This document shows positions 46,601 through 55,759 of a stretch of DNA of 64,000 nt, piece by piece; the stretch's first letter is position 1; each line of letters opens with the position of its first letter. A model generated the notes under the pieces. The model was not told the origin of the DNA. It did no database searches and saw nothing but the letters and a program-made list of their open reading frames with translations. The position numbers were made by a program, and so were the translations under genes. The DNA comes from an uncultured cyanobacterium (lineage in GTDB: Bacteria > Cyanobacteriota > Cyanobacteriia > Cyanobacteriales > Nostocaceae), in NCBI GenBank assembly GCA_903848645.1, contig CAINGU010000060.1:1-64000 (forward strand), written 5' to 3'.

Positions 46601-46903
46601 ATGTCAGATTTACGCGAAAAATTACAACAAAATCTTGATGAAGCAGAATGGGAGTGGTTGATTCCCCATGTCCAAAAAGATGCAGTGATTGTGATAGCAG
46701 AGAATTTAGACTTACTAGATGTGGGAGAAGCGATCGCTAGTGATAATATTCTTTCAGTGCAACATTGGATAGATGAACAATTATTAGCTAAACCTACAAT
46801 AGATCAGGTAGGAGAATGGAATCTTAACCGCACTAAACGGTTTAATGCTCTAATTGTTGAACCTTACGTTCTAGTCAAGGAAATAGCTACTCCCATTTCG
46901 TAA
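46601..46903 (+). CDS. DUF2288-family protein
   Basis: 100 aa. The arrangement LREKLQQNLDEAEWEWLIPH, VIVIAENLDLLDVGEAIASD, VQHWIDEQLL and IVEPYVLVKE matches the DUF2288 family as I recall it. Soluble, function unknown. Starts 14 bases before the next gene's ATG (stop to start), so likely co-transcribed with it. Confidence 0.75.
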   Translation: MSDLREKLQQNLDEAEWEWLIPHVQKDAVIVIAENLDLLDVGEAIASDNILSVQHWIDEQLLAKPTIDQVGEWNLNRTKRFNALIVEPYVLVKEIATPIS

Positions 46904-46917
46904 ATTATTAATATTTC

Positions 46918-47922
46918 ATGACTAGACAGCCGCACGACCAATTTGCTAAAGAATATCTAGAGGAATTATTAACCTCTTTAGGCAAAGTAGAAACCAGCAA
47001 AGATGTAAAAAGCGAAGTTAGAGAAATTGATGTTTGGTTTGTTCCGACAACATCATCCTCATCTGAAAGTTCAGAATTAGGATTATTAGCAAAAATGGCA
47101 GTTACAAGCTGTCTATTTGAACCCTATCGCAATGCTCCTAATGAAGTAGAAATTAGAAGTTGTTTGTTAAAATTATATAGCGTTCATGGAGACTTATTTC
47201 GACAAGCAAAAAGAGAAAAACGTTTTATCTCAGAAGCAGAATTACCATGTTTATGGATTTTAACCCCAACTTGTTCTGAAAAAATACTTGACGGATTTGG
47301 AGCGAAAGCAACAGAGGAATGGGGAAAAGGGGTGTATTTTCTGCCAGGTTTATTGAAAGCAGCCATTGTTGCTATCAATCAGTTACCGATTACCGAGGAT
47401 ACATTATGGTTGAGGGTATTAGGAAAAGGAAAAACGCAAACACAAGCGGTAGAGGAATTAGTTAAACTATCAGCAGAGAATGACAAAAAGAATTACCTAC
47501 TGGAAATTCTCGCATCTTGGCGTAAAAATATAGAAGTGAAAGATCATGTCAGTGATGAAGAAAGGGAGTTAATTATGAGTTTATCACCAGCGTATCTCAA
47601 ACAACGGGAAGAATGGCGACAAGAAGGATTGCAAGAAGGACGACAAGAGGGACGACAAGAAGGACGACAAGAAGGACGACAAGAAGGACGACAAGAAGGA
47701 CGACAAGAGGGACGACAAGAGGGACGACAAGAAGGACGACAAGAGGGACTGCGGTTGATAGTAGTGAGTTTACTAACAGCGCGTTTTGGTAATTTAGATG
47801 AGGAATTATCTGCTATTGTGACTCCAATTATGGAGCTTTCTCTGACAGAAAGAACCGAGTTATTACTGCAATTATCTAATCTTTCTCGTGAGGAATTATT
47901 AGCTAGATTTAGAGTTGATTGA
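46918..47922 (+). CDS. Rpn-like/DUF4351 protein with QEGR coding minisatellite
   Basis: 334 aa. The N-terminal ~200 residues (HDQFAKEYLEELLTSLG, VREIDVWFVP, LGLLAKM) resemble the PD-(D/E)xK-fold Rpn/transposase-like proteins common in cyanobacteria. Residues 234-277 are eleven QEG-type tetrapeptide units. The last ~55 residues (VVSLLTARFGNLDEELSAIV, ELLLQLSNLSREELLARF) fit DUF4351. Such proteins are proposed to be DNA nucleases that promote recombination; activity here is unproven. The charged QEGR run probably forms a helix. Confidence 0.8.
   Translation: MTRQPHDQFAKEYLEELLTSLGKVETSKDVKSEVREIDVWFVPTTSSSSESSELGLLAKMAVTSCLFEPYRNAPNEVEIRSCLLKLYSVHGDLFRQAKREKRFISEAELPCLWILTPTCSEKILDGFGAKATEEWGKGVYFLPGLLKAAIVAINQLPITEDTLWLRVLGKGKTQTQAVEELVKLSAENDKKNYLLEILASWRKNIEVKDHVSDEERELIMSLSPAYLKQREEWRQEGLQEGRQEGRQEGRQEGRQEGRQEGRQEGRQEGRQEGRQEGLRLIVVSLLTARFGNLDEELSAIVTPIMELSLTERTELLLQLSNLSREELLARFRVD
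47617..47748. repeat. 12-bp minisatellite, 11 copies
   Basis: Eleven 12-base units of CGACAAGARGGA; one unit begins TTG instead of CGA. Each encodes RQEG (one LQEG), and copies vary only at one A/G site. 12 is a multiple of three, so copy-number change would keep the frame. Not a CRISPR: there are no spacers. Confidence 0.95.
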
Positions 47923-47966
47923 ACTGACATTTTATTTACTAGAAATTAAAAACTCTATCAAGCGGG

Positions 47967-47993
47967 TAATGGGGGTTTTGTATACCCCCGTTA
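47967..47993. terminator. Stable hairpin downstream of the Rpn/DUF4351 gene
   Basis: TAATGGGGGT pairs with ACCCCCGTTA (one G-T pair) around a 7-base loop, 45 bases after the stop. There is no T-run, so it may be an mRNA 3' end stabiliser or a weak terminator. Confidence 0.5.
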
Positions 47994-48209
47994 TAGATAG
48001 AATAAACTGATTTAATGGTTTTTGCTCTCGATTATACCCAAGTTACGCCATGAAAATACTTTAAAGTACGCTTTAACTTTATTGTATAGAATGCTAAGTG
48101 GTAAACAAAGCTACGCAATTTAATAAGCACCAGAAAAATTTTATCCTGGAAAATTTAGTCTTCTAGTGGCTAAAATTGTTACGATAACTTCAGATTAGTT
48201 TTTGAAACC

Positions 48210-50648
48210 TTGATTCAATCTGAAACCTTAGAATTATTAGAGTGGCCCCGTCTGTGCCAGCACCTTTCCTCCTTTGCGGCAACTAAGTTAGGGGCAATAG
48301 TTGCGCGTAACCTGCCAATTCCTGAAACTCAGGCAGAAACTGAACAGTTATTAGCGCAAACCAAAGAAGTTTACGAACTGGAAAGTCGTTTACATCCAGG
48401 ATTATCCTTTGAGGGAATACAAGATATTGGTGATTCCCTAGAACGGGCCATACTCCAAAGTATTTTACCAGGAGAAGAACTGTTAGCGATCGCTACCACC
48501 CTGGCAGGGACGAGAAATTTACGTCGTGTCATTGATAATCAAGAAAATGTCCCAGTTTTAAGCGATTTAGTTTCCCAATTGCGGACTTACCCAGAATTAG
48601 AACAGGAAATCCACCGTTGTATTGATGAACGCGGGCAAGTAACAGATCGCGCTAGTCAGAAAATGGGGGAAATTCGGGTAGAATTGCGGAAAATTCGCAG
48701 CCAAATTACCCAAAAACTCCAAAATATTATTCAAGCCAAATCGGGAGCAATTCAAGAACAGTTAATTACCCAAAGAAGCGATCGCTTTGTTATCCCCGTC
48801 AAAGCCCCCCAAAAGGACGCAATTCCCGGCATTGTTCACGACACCTCAACCAGTGGCGCAACCCTGTATGTAGAGCCTAGCAGTGTCGTCCCCTTGGGTA
48901 ATCAACTGCGGCAAATTATCAGAAAAGAGCAAACCGAAGCCGAAGTAATTCGCCGCACTTTAACAGAGAAAGTTGCCGCAGTTACCCCAGATTTAGAAAG
49001 GTTATTAGCCATTGTCACCACCTTAGATTTAGCAGTGGCGAAATCTCGTTATAGTTTGTGGATAGGTTCTAACCCCCCGCGTTTTGTCCATCGAGAAGAC
49101 AATGAAATTATCACCTTGCGAAATCTGCGCCACCCGTTGTTAGTATGGCAACAGCAGCATGAACAAGGAAATCCAGTCATTCCCGTAGATTTGCTGATAA
49201 GTCCTCAAATTCGGGTAGTCACAATTACCGGACCCAATACAGGGGGAAAAACTGTAACTTTAAAAACCTTGGGATTGGCGGCGATCATGGCCAAAGTGGG
49301 TTTATTTGTTCCTGCCCGTGAACCCGTGGAAATGCCGTGGTTTTCGCAAGTTTTAGCTGATATTGGCGATGAACAATCGTTACAACAAAGTTTATCTACA
49401 TTTTCAGGACATATTCGCCGCATTAGTCGAATTTTAGAAGCATTGGAGTCAGGAGGTAGGGGCGCAGGGCCTGCGCCCAACACTGAAGGAGAAGAAGAAG
49501 GAATAAAACTACCACTCCCCAGTCCCCAATCCCTCGTATTACTGGATGAAGTTGGTGCAGGTACAGATCCGGTTGAAGGTAGTGCATTAGCGATCGCTTT
49601 ACTCAAATATCTCGCCAATCATACCCAGCTAACAATGGCTAGTACCCACTTTGGCGAACTCAAGGCACTGAAATATGAAGATTCCCGGTTTGAAAATGCT
49701 TCCGTAGAATTTAACGAAACCACGCTTTCACCTACTTACCGTCTGTTGTGGGGGATTCCTGGCCGTTCCAACGCCTTGAGTATTGCCTTGCGTTTAGGAT
49801 TAAAACCAGAAGTAGTAGCAGAAGCTAAAACTCAAGTTGGAGAAGCCACAGACGAAGTAAACCAAGTCATTGCCGGTTTAGAAGCCCAACGCCGCAATCA
49901 GGAAACCAAAGCCGCCGAAGCCCAAAAATTATTACGTCAAGCTGAACGATTATATAAAGAAGTTTCTGACAAAGCCGCTGCATTAGAAGCCAGAGAAAAA
50001 GATTTGCGGGCTTCCCAAGAAATTGCCGTTCAACAAGCAATTACCCAGGCAAAAGGAGAAATTGCCCAAGTTATCCGCCGCTTGCAAAAAGGAACAGCTA
50101 ACGCCCAAGATGCCCAGCAAGCCACCATAGCAATTAATCAAATTGCTCAAAAATACGAACCTGCACCGCCACCTAAACCTAAACCTGGGTTTATGCCTAA
50201 AGTCGGCGATCGCGTGCGAATTCCCAAATTAGGGCAAACCGCCGAAGTATTAACAATTCCTGATGTTGATGGCAATTTTAACGTGCGCTTTGGCATCATG
50301 AAAATGACAGTCCAACTCCAGGATATCGAATCATTAGATGGACAAAAACCCGAACCCATAGTTAAAACCAAACCAGCCCCAGCCGTAGTTACACCACCAC
50401 CAGCCCCAGCCATTCGCACCTCCAAAAATACTGTAGATTTGCGCGGAAAACGCGTAGCTGATAGCGAATATATCTTAGACAAAGCCATTTCTGAAGCCGC
50501 TGGACCTATTTGGATTATTCATGGACACGGTACGGGTAAACTTAAGCAAGGAGTTCACGCTTTTTTACAACAACACCCCAGAGTTACCAACTACGAACCC
50601 GCAGAACAAGCTGATGGCGGTAGTGGTGTCACTATTGCTCATATTTAA
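48210..50648 (+). CDS. mutS2: MutS2 endonuclease/ATPase
   Basis: 812 aa from TTG 48210 (MIQSETLELLEWPRL), the only start near the conserved N-terminus. MutS-like core with P-loop GPNTGGKT (about 341-348) and Walker B LVLLDEVGAGTDP; a coiled coil; KOW-like GDRVRIPKLGQTAEV; and the C-terminal Smr nuclease domain starting VDLRGKRVADSE with HGHGTGKLKQG. It suppresses recombination and, in other bacteria, splits collided ribosomes. About 25 extra residues just before Walker B (~412-440, SGGRGAGPAPNTEGEEEG and following) are made of repeats: GAGTCAG, the GGGCGCAGG palindrome and CCCCAGT. Confidence 0.93.
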   Translation: MIQSETLELLEWPRLCQHLSSFAATKLGAIVARNLPIPETQAETEQLLAQTKEVYELESRLHPGLSFEGIQDIGDSLERAILQSILPGEELLAIATTLAGTRNLRRVIDNQENVPVLSDLVSQLRTYPELEQEIHRCIDERGQVTDRASQKMGEIRVELRKIRSQITQKLQNIIQAKSGAIQEQLITQRSDRFVIPVKAPQKDAIPGIVHDTSTSGATLYVEPSSVVPLGNQLRQIIRKEQTEAEVIRRTLTEKVAAVTPDLERLLAIVTTLDLAVAKSRYSLWIGSNPPRFVHREDNEIITLRNLRHPLLVWQQQHEQGNPVIPVDLLISPQIRVVTITGPNTGGKTVTLKTLGLAAIMAKVGLFVPAREPVEMPWFSQVLADIGDEQSLQQSLSTFSGHIRRISRILEALESGGRGAGPAPNTEGEEEGIKLPLPSPQSLVLLDEVGAGTDPVEGSALAIALLKYLANHTQLTMASTHFGELKALKYEDSRFENASVEFNETTLSPTYRLLWGIPGRSNALSIALRLGLKPEVVAEAKTQVGEATDEVNQVIAGLEAQRRNQETKAAEAQKLLRQAERLYKEVSDKAAALEAREKDLRASQEIAVQQAITQAKGEIAQVIRRLQKGTANAQDAQQATIAINQIAQKYEPAPPPKPKPGFMPKVGDRVRIPKLGQTAEVLTIPDVDGNFNVRFGIMKMTVQLQDIESLDGQKPEPIVKTKPAPAVVTPPPAPAIRTSKNTVDLRGKRVADSEYILDKAISEAAGPIWIIHGHGTGKLKQGVHAFLQQHPRVTNYEPAEQADGGSGVTIAHI
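49446..49533. repeat. Composite repeat insertion inside mutS2
   Basis: In order: GGAGTCAGGAGG (GAGTCAG heptamer), the palindrome GGGCGCAGG-G-CCTGCGCCC (49460-49478), a GAA-rich stretch, and two CCCCART heptamers (49517-49533). All three repeat types occur elsewhere in the window. The block is in frame. Confidence 0.85.
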
Positions 50649-50676
50649 AGGTAAAGAGCAGGGGAGAATATTTTTC

Positions 50677-50714
50677 TGACAACGGACAACTGACAACGGA
50701 CAACTGACAACTAA
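50677..50714. repeat. TGACAAC/GGACAAC heptamer repeat
   Basis: Five units of a 7-base period (CTGACAACGGACAACTGACAA and on) in the mutS2-DUF3038 gap. Confidence 0.8.
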
Positions 50715-50768
50715 CCAATCTCGTTTCCAAATAGGTAACAACACCCGCTTCTTTCAGCCTAATCATCT

Positions 50769-51371
50769 ATGGTAAAAGTTATGCAATCAACCGCTAATTC
50801 CACTATACCAAAGTCACCTTGGGAGGATTTAAGCCAAATTCCAGCCCCAAATACAATTCAATGGGAAAATATCAAAACCCAGTTAGACCTAGTTCTATTA
50901 GCCCTAGAAACCTTAACTGGGATTGGTTCAGAGGCAATGCTGTCTGCCGCAGTTAGTCTTAATTTAGAGTCAAAAGTACCAGATCGGGTGGCTTTATGGC
51001 GATTACGTCAATCCAATCCCCTTCGTAAAGGCCAAGGAGGACGGAAAAAGTTAGATGTGGAAGAAGCGCGAGCGCTAGTTTTAATTATCTGCCATCTTGC
51101 CAAACAGCACCAAGAATTAATTCGTCGGGCTGTAGGTTTATTGGAACAAATGACAGCAAATAACCAGAAACCTCACCAAACTGCGTTATTGGGAGATTAT
51201 ATAGATGCTTTTTGTAATACTTACCAAGAACGCATGGAAGAGGAAGAAGCCACTTCAACGGATTTGCTTACCCATCTAGCCCTCAAACTGTTAATAAATT
51301 TACTCTTTTATAGCGCCCCTGGTGGACACCGCCGTTTGTGGTTAGCACTCATAGACCTTTCCACAAAATAA
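50769..51371 (+). CDS. DUF3038-family protein
   Basis: 200 aa (or 196 from the second Met). The core TQLDLVLLALETLTGIGSEAML, WRLRQSNPLRKG and VEEARALVLIICHLAK match the cyanobacteria-specific DUF3038 as I recall it. Soluble and helical. It is followed by a DUF4335 protein; the two are usually neighbours, suggesting a shared but unknown function. Confidence 0.8.
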   Translation: MVKVMQSTANSTIPKSPWEDLSQIPAPNTIQWENIKTQLDLVLLALETLTGIGSEAMLSAAVSLNLESKVPDRVALWRLRQSNPLRKGQGGRKKLDVEEARALVLIICHLAKQHQELIRRAVGLLEQMTANNQKPHQTALLGDYIDAFCNTYQERMEEEEATSTDLLTHLALKLLINLLFYSAPGGHRRLWLALIDLSTK

Positions 51372-51442
51372 TTTTCGATTTTCGATTTCCATTCCCAATC
51401 TAAAATCCAAAATTCCCCATTTTCTTCTTTGAAATTTCTGTT

Positions 51443-53005
51443 ATGTCTCCATCAAATTCTGTCATTCGTCGCTACACCCCACCCACTTGTACATTAGAAA
51501 TTCGGGCGCAAAATTCCCCTTTGTCCCGATGGATGGAGGAAACTGTGATCAAGGATCTTAGTTTTTGGTTGCAATTTGATGATCCACGATTACCAGAAGC
51601 AGCGAAAATCTTCATTGAGGGTGATCAGCGGCAACTAGAAGTTTTATCTAATATCGTTAGTAGTTACGTTCAAGAACTTCTGCAACAATCCGCAGAAGAT
51701 TTTAGTATGACTTTATCAGATACTAATAATGGCAATGCAGGATCAGAACCGGAATTAAAAGACATTCCCCCATCTGTCTTTCCTACCCAAACTTTACCAT
51801 CCTTTAAGACTCAAACTCCCCAAACAAAAGTTTATTTAGAACCCAGTAGTAATTTAACCCATAAACTCTTTCTGGGTGATCTTGCTAACCAGACATCAGG
51901 ACGGGTTATTGAACTGAGTTTACTGCAACTATTTGATTTGGCAACGGCTTTAGATGAATGCTCATCTGATATCATTGCCTTACCAACTATCAGCAGTCAA
52001 CCTGCTCGTGCTAGTCTACCTCAGTGGGTTCCTATCGCGGCAGTTTTAGTATTAGCAGCCGGTTTAACTCCGTTTACCTGGCAATATGCCAATAATCCTC
52101 AGAACAATCGTCAGCAAGTAGCTAAAAATACTATTCCCAAAACAAAACAAGTTTCTCAAGAACCTGCATCTGCAATCAATTTAACTACGCCCCAACCTCC
52201 ACTAACACCGCCACTTCCCAATTTTACTCCGCCTCCAGCAACGCTTTCTTTTCCCAATGCAACAATTATCCCCGCTGCACCAACAACATCATCTCCACCG
52301 GCATTAACCATACCATCTAATACTTCTGCTGATCCTATTAATCCACAAATTCCCTTACCTAAGATTACACTTAATACTAATAGTGCCAGCAAAGCGCAAG
52401 TTATACCAAGCTCTCGAAGTATTTTGGCGAAAAGTGGGATTAATACGACTAAATCCAAAAATTTATCCTCTGCTAACAGTAACATTTTACCAAATATTTC
52501 CACTCCGCCACAGTCTATTGCCACTATCCCTAATAACAGTTTTAGTAAGACTTCTAGTGCCTTTCCCACTCCCTCTGCTATAGATTTAAAACAGGATGCT
52601 GTGGGAATTAATATACCATCTCAGCCATCTCCGGCAGAAAATAAAGATAATTTAGTGAGCAGATTAAGAGCAGCAACTAAAACCGCTTCAGTGACACCAG
52701 TTAATAATGATAAAACTTTATTTGATACGCCTCAAGTAGCAGAAGCTAGAGAATACCTCAACAAGCGTTGGCAAGCACCAACTGGACTTTCCCAAGCTCT
52801 GGAATATAGTTTAATCTTGGGTGTTGATGGCAAAATCGAAAGAATTTTACCTTTAAATCAAGTTGCCAGAGAATACATTGATAGTAGTGGCATTCCAGAA
52901 ATTGGTAAACCTTTTGTTTCTACTAATAAATCTGGACAAAACCTGAGAATACGCGTTGTTCTTAGTCCTGATAGTAAGGTACAAACATTTCCAGAAACAC
53001 CATAA
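51443..53005 (+). CDS. DUF4335-family membrane protein
   Basis: 520 aa. N-terminal ~180 residues (RRYTPPTCTLEIRAQNSPLSRW...) are the DUF4335 domain. One transmembrane helix follows (WVPIAAVLVLAAGLTPFTW), then ~200 residues of Pro/Thr/Ser-rich linker and a C-terminal globular domain (AREYLNKRWQAPTGLSQALEYSLILGVDGKIERI). Topology suggests a cytoplasmic DUF4335 and a periplasmic or lumenal C-terminus. Partner of the DUF3038 gene 71 bases upstream. Confidence 0.8.
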   Translation: MSPSNSVIRRYTPPTCTLEIRAQNSPLSRWMEETVIKDLSFWLQFDDPRLPEAAKIFIEGDQRQLEVLSNIVSSYVQELLQQSAEDFSMTLSDTNNGNAGSEPELKDIPPSVFPTQTLPSFKTQTPQTKVYLEPSSNLTHKLFLGDLANQTSGRVIELSLLQLFDLATALDECSSDIIALPTISSQPARASLPQWVPIAAVLVLAAGLTPFTWQYANNPQNNRQQVAKNTIPKTKQVSQEPASAINLTTPQPPLTPPLPNFTPPPATLSFPNATIIPAAPTTSSPPALTIPSNTSADPINPQIPLPKITLNTNSASKAQVIPSSRSILAKSGINTTKSKNLSSANSNILPNISTPPQSIATIPNNSFSKTSSAFPTPSAIDLKQDAVGINIPSQPSPAENKDNLVSRLRAATKTASVTPVNNDKTLFDTPQVAEAREYLNKRWQAPTGLSQALEYSLILGVDGKIERILPLNQVAREYIDSSGIPEIGKPFVSTNKSGQNLRIRVVLSPDSKVQTFPETP

Positions 53006-53168
53006 ATTAGTTTTACAAAATTTAGGTGTGGGTATTTCAGCATTTTATAATTACACAACCATATCAATAATCTTGAGAAAATCTGTGTAATCCTGAAATC
53101 TCTATAATCCGTGTTCATAAAAAGGGTTGCTGAATTCAGCAACCCTAATATTTTGCAACATTGTTTTT

Positions 53169-53591
53169 TTAATCAATAGATACCAATTCAACAACTTGTA
53201 AAGGTTTTATTGTATCTACAATTTTTTTATTATTTTCCGACTCCATCGGATTACTATTACTAGAATTTATTCCCGAAAATGAGTCTGTCTCACTCTCTTC
53301 ACTGCTAGATTCATGGATGACAAGGCGATCGCACGGAATTGTATCTGATATAATGGCACTTGCCATCATCCCAGTGTGAATTTCCATTTGCGCTGCTGGG
53401 GGAACTTCAAACACTAGCCTTTGTCCAGGAAATACCACCCTTTCAAAGTACCAGTTAGGAATATTCGAGATGCGAGCCACCTGGATCTTACTCGTGGCAT
53501 TGACGTAGCAGCAGAGAATCTTCCCCGAATGCTCCGGTGGTAGAGGATCTAATATCTGAGCCATAACTGCTGGTGAGCTTGCTTGCGCCAC
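53169..53591 (-). CDS. DUF1830-family protein
   Basis: 140 aa. The conserved core ILCCYVNATSKIQVARISN, then IPNWYFERVVFPGQRL and DTIPCDRL, is a cyanobacteria-specific domain (DUF1830). The C-terminal 45 residues are Ser/Asn/Glu-rich and likely disordered. No known activity. Confidence 0.85.
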   Translation of the reverse strand: MAQASSPAVMAQILDPLPPEHSGKILCCYVNATSKIQVARISNIPNWYFERVVFPGQRLVFEVPPAAQMEIHTGMMASAIISDTIPCDRLVIHESSSEESETDSFSGINSSNSNPMESENNKKIVDTIKPLQVVELVSID

Positions 53592-54123
53592 ATTTTTACA
53601 TTACATCAGTAAAGCTAACACCCGATGATTCTCGGTTACTGTAACTTCGACTACTATCTGCAATTTTCTGCATCATTTCTATCTAAAGATATATCTAGTT
53701 TCTAAAAATTTTGTAAATAAATTTGTATTTACTTAAGAAAATATATGATCAATGAGACTAGGGCTTTTGATTTTCGGTAAGATATCTATAAATTGTTTTC
53801 AGCAAAGAATTTCAGCCTTTTATCCCCAAGTTTTATGCTCCGAGAGCTAGTTGAATTATCGCTGGCATCTATCTCCAGAATTACAGCAGAAGATCATCGC
53901 TTAATTCATAAACTCGATGTTATGGTAAATGTATATGAAAATTTTGTTCATAAAACCCTATCTATATATATAACAAGCAAATTTTATGCAGTGTGAGGTT
54001 GAGTTTTTTTGGATACCACAAAACAACTAAAATGTCAAGGATAGTGCTGGTTAAGTTAGAAGCAAATTCACAATTTTTCTAGTTTTTCCCTCAACAACAG
54101 CAATTATTACAGTTAAACCATCT
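53592..54123. other. Divergent intergenic region upstream of the radical SAM gene
   Basis: About 530 AT-rich bases. A 67-codon frame at 53793-53996 lies here but I do not accept it as a gene. TA-rich blocks (ATATATCTAG near 53690, CTATCTATATATATAAC near 53960) could be promoter elements for the flanking divergent genes. No RNA gene or clear repeat recognised. Confidence 0.45.
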
Positions 54124-55698
54124 ATGAACGCAACTAAAATCCTCTACGTTCGCCTCCCTTGTAACCCCATCTTTCCCATTGGGGTTGTCTATCTTTCAGA
54201 TCACGTTCACAAACTATTTCCTGATGTAGAACAGCGGATTTTTGACCTAGGTACAATTCCCCCCCTAGATTATGCTTCTGCCCTAGATAAATGTATTGAT
54301 GAGTTTAAACCCACATTACTCGTTTTCTCTTGGCGAGATATTCAAATTTACGCGCCCGTAGGTGGACGGGGTGGCAATCCTCTTCAAAACGCCTTTGAAT
54401 TTTACTACGCCAAAAACCCATTCATCAAATTGCGGGGTGCTTTAGGCGGGTTGAGAATTTTTATTGCTTATTATGTAGAATTATGGCGTAATTTGGGATT
54501 AGTTAAACGGGGTTTAAAACGCGCCCAAAAATATCAATCTCAAGCCCGTGTAGTTTTAGGTGGTGGTGCAGTTAGCGTATTTTATGAACAGTTGGGTAAA
54601 AGCTTACCGCCGGGAACAATTATTTCTGTGGGTGAAGGAGAAACCCTGCTGGGCAAATTGCTTAATGGTGAAGATATTCAAAATGAACGCTGTTATGTAG
54701 TGGGAGAAAATCGCCCACGGGAACGCCTGATTCACGAACAACCCACACCCCTAGAAAAAACAGTTTGTAATTACGATTACATCGAAACCATTTGGCCAGA
54801 ATTTAATTATTACCTGCAAGAACAGGACTTTTATATTGGTGTGCAAACCAAACGCGGTTGTCCCCATAATTGCTGTTATTGTGTGTATACCGTAGTTGAA
54901 GGTAAGCAAGTTCGCATTAATCCTAGTGACGAAGTTGTTGCGGAAATCCGAGAATTATACAATCGGGGCATTCGCAACTTTTGGTTTACTGATGCTCAAT
55001 TTATCCCCGCCCGTAAATTTATTGATGATGCTGTAGAACTGCTCCAAAAAATTGTTGATTCTGGGATGACGGATATCCATTGGGCAGCATATATTAGAGC
55101 CGACAACTTAACACCGCAATTGTGTGAGTTGATGGTAAAAACGGGGATGAATTATTTTGAAATCGGGATTACCAGCGGTTCTCAAGAACTGGTTCGCAAA
55201 ATGCGAATGGGTTATAACTTACGAACTGTTTTGCAAAATTGTCGTGATTTAAAAGCCGCCGGTTTCAATGATGTAGTTTCTGTTAATTACTCCTTTAATG
55301 TGATTGATGAACGTCCCGAAACTATTCGCCAAACTATCGCCTATCATCGGGAGCTAGAACGGATTTTTGGGGCTGATAAAGTTGAACCTGCTATTTTCTT
55401 TATTGGCCTCCAACCCCATACCCATTTAGAAGAATATGCTTTTAAAGAGGGTATTCTGAAACCGGGTTATGATCCCATGAGTTTAATGCCTTGGACAGCG
55501 AAAAAACTCCTCTGGAATCCTGAACCGCTGGGTTCTTTCTTTGGTGAAGTTTGCTTGCAAGCATGGCGACAAAATCCTAATGACTTCGGCCGGGAAGTGA
55601 TGAATATTTTAGAAGCCAAATTGGGTTGTGCTGATTTGGAAGATGCCCTGTCTGCACCTATGGATAAACCCGAAAAACAGTTAGCAGGCGTATCCTAA
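54124..55698 (+). CDS. B12-binding-like radical SAM protein, PSII high-light acclimation type
   Basis: 524 aa. N-terminal ~200 residues form a cobalamin-binding-type Rossmann domain (VVLGGGAVSVFYEQ, ISVGEGETLLGKLLNGE), without a clear B12 His-loop. The radical SAM [4Fe-4S] site is C246, C250, C253 in KRGCPHNCCYC, with downstream elements NFWFTDAQF and FEIGITSGSQELV. It fits a cyanobacterial family that I recall is named for photosystem II high-light acclimation; the reaction is unknown. Confidence 0.82.
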   Translation: MNATKILYVRLPCNPIFPIGVVYLSDHVHKLFPDVEQRIFDLGTIPPLDYASALDKCIDEFKPTLLVFSWRDIQIYAPVGGRGGNPLQNAFEFYYAKNPFIKLRGALGGLRIFIAYYVELWRNLGLVKRGLKRAQKYQSQARVVLGGGAVSVFYEQLGKSLPPGTIISVGEGETLLGKLLNGEDIQNERCYVVGENRPRERLIHEQPTPLEKTVCNYDYIETIWPEFNYYLQEQDFYIGVQTKRGCPHNCCYCVYTVVEGKQVRINPSDEVVAEIRELYNRGIRNFWFTDAQFIPARKFIDDAVELLQKIVDSGMTDIHWAAYIRADNLTPQLCELMVKTGMNYFEIGITSGSQELVRKMRMGYNLRTVLQNCRDLKAAGFNDVVSVNYSFNVIDERPETIRQTIAYHRELERIFGADKVEPAIFFIGLQPHTHLEEYAFKEGILKPGYDPMSLMPWTAKKLLWNPEPLGSFFGEVCLQAWRQNPNDFGREVMNILEAKLGCADLEDALSAPMDKPEKQLAGVS

Positions 55699-55713
55699 AA
55701 AACATATCCTCCT

Positions 55714-55732
55714 GGGCGCAGGCCCTGCGCCC
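55714..55732. repeat. GGGCGCAGG palindrome
   Basis: Identical to 6466-6484, including the flanking CCTACTGA after it, located between the radical SAM stop and the DICT gene start. Confidence 0.85.
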
Positions 55733-55759
55733 CTACTGAAATCCCCAACTCTTAATTCC

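Noticed and set aside
47617-47748. Possible CRISPR array
   Set aside because: Contiguous 12-bp units without spacers, in frame inside a protein.
47544-47930. Minus-strand frame of repeated SCRP units
   Set aside because: It is the antisense reading of the QEGR minisatellite; the plus-strand gene has flanking domains and the correct composition.
53793-53996. 67-codon plus-strand frame in the DUF1830-radical SAM gap
   Set aside because: No ribosome-binding site, no recognisable domain and an AT-driven tail (SIYITSKFYAV); the inner frame from 53835 looks slightly protein-like but cannot be supported.
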